Below, in pieces: positions 63,752-64,000 of a stretch of 64,000 nucleotides of DNA. The DNA is taken from contig NZ_JBHEQA010000003.1 of assembly GCF_043678055.1 (NCBI RefSeq), forward strand, positions 372,001 through 436,000, written 5' to 3'. The stretch's first letter is position 1, and each line of letters opens with the position of its first letter. The notes beneath the pieces were generated by a model. It ran no database searches, was not told the origin of the DNA, and saw only the letters and a program-made list of their open reading frames with translations. Made by a program: the position numbers and the translations under genes. This DNA comes from Spongiimicrobium salis. GTDB lineage: Bacteria > Bacteroidota > Bacteroidia > Flavobacteriales > Flavobacteriaceae.

Positions 63752-64000
63752 TGTAATAAGCCAAAAAAACCATTCATTGTGATGGTAAAGTTCATCTAGA
63801 GCCGGGGTTTTAGAACTCTGGCTCAACGAATACTACCCTTTTCATTGGTTCGATATCATAGGGCTGCTACAACTCCACAATTCATATGTTCAAATTCCTA
63901 TACTACAAACAAGCTTATTAAAAAGATTGTAATCCTAGTTGTCTTAGAAGTACTTCCTTTTAAATTAAGATTATCAAGGTAGATAAGTTCCTATGTGCGG
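63752..64000. other. Non-coding tail of the window with a hairpin
   Basis: An imperfect hairpin pairs GAGCC (63799-63803) with GGCTC (63820-63824) about 50 nt after the peptide stop. It lacks a T-run. Nothing else is recognised to the window end. Confidence 0.35.

Overview
The window looks like chromosome of a marine Flavobacteriaceae bacterium (Zobellia/Maribacter/Arenibacter type; the genus cannot be fixed from sequence alone). The reasons are SusC/SusD pairs, many lipoproteins with an SxxC-type lipobox, Bacteroidota promoters (TTTG, about 19 nt, TAnnTTTG), and enzyme sets for two brown-algal polysaccharides, beta-1,3-glucan (laminarin type) and alginate. I saw no tRNA, rRNA, insertion sequence or CRISPR array.

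Region 1 (1-2340) is a TldD/PmbA-like protease pair, with the first gene cut by the window edge. Region 2 (2644-23400, minus strand) is a beta-glucan locus. A periplasm-spanning sensor/regulator (20605-23400) lies beside nine tightly packed genes that end in an intrinsic terminator at 2644-2665: a glycosidase fused to a predicted outer-membrane beta-barrel, two surface glycan-binding lipoproteins, a GH16 laminarinase, a large cytoplasmic phosphorylase-like protein (GH149/GH161 type), a GH17 lipoprotein, a GH30 lipoprotein, a GPH-type sugar symporter and a leaderless GH17. There is no SusC/SusD pair here. Three TGTTAAG repeats exactly 21 bp apart lie upstream of this operon.

Region 3 (23571-25960) holds a small membrane protein, a Dabb-domain lipoprotein and a two-domain rhodanese lipoprotein.

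Region 4 (26358-56008) is an alginate system. On the minus strand are PKD lipoprotein; PL6 and a heparinase-II/III-fold protein; PL17 and KdgF; SusC-SusD-SGBP-PL7-PL7; a GntR/FadR regulator; and hexuronate MFS-SDR-KDG kinase-KDPG aldolase. The pathway runs polymer cleavage outside, SusCD import, PL17 and KdgF to DEH, reduction to KDG, phosphorylation and aldol cleavage to pyruvate and glyceraldehyde-3-phosphate. On the plus strand is a second, partly decayed copy: a full-length kdgF pseudogene (49404-49758), SusC, SusD and a second GntR regulator about 86% identical to the first. Six promoters in this region carry the same operator, built from 12-bp dyads on a 13-bp pitch; the clearest is a perfect 38-bp palindrome at 49881-49918. 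Both susC genes also share a leader with two conserved hairpins.

Region 5 (56501-64000) holds a putative zinc-peptidase lipoprotein, a YceI-TPR protein, a membrane-bound AraC regulator, a head-to-head LytTR response regulator and LytS-type histidine kinase, and a small double-glycine-leader, cysteine-rich peptide gene (63554-63751).
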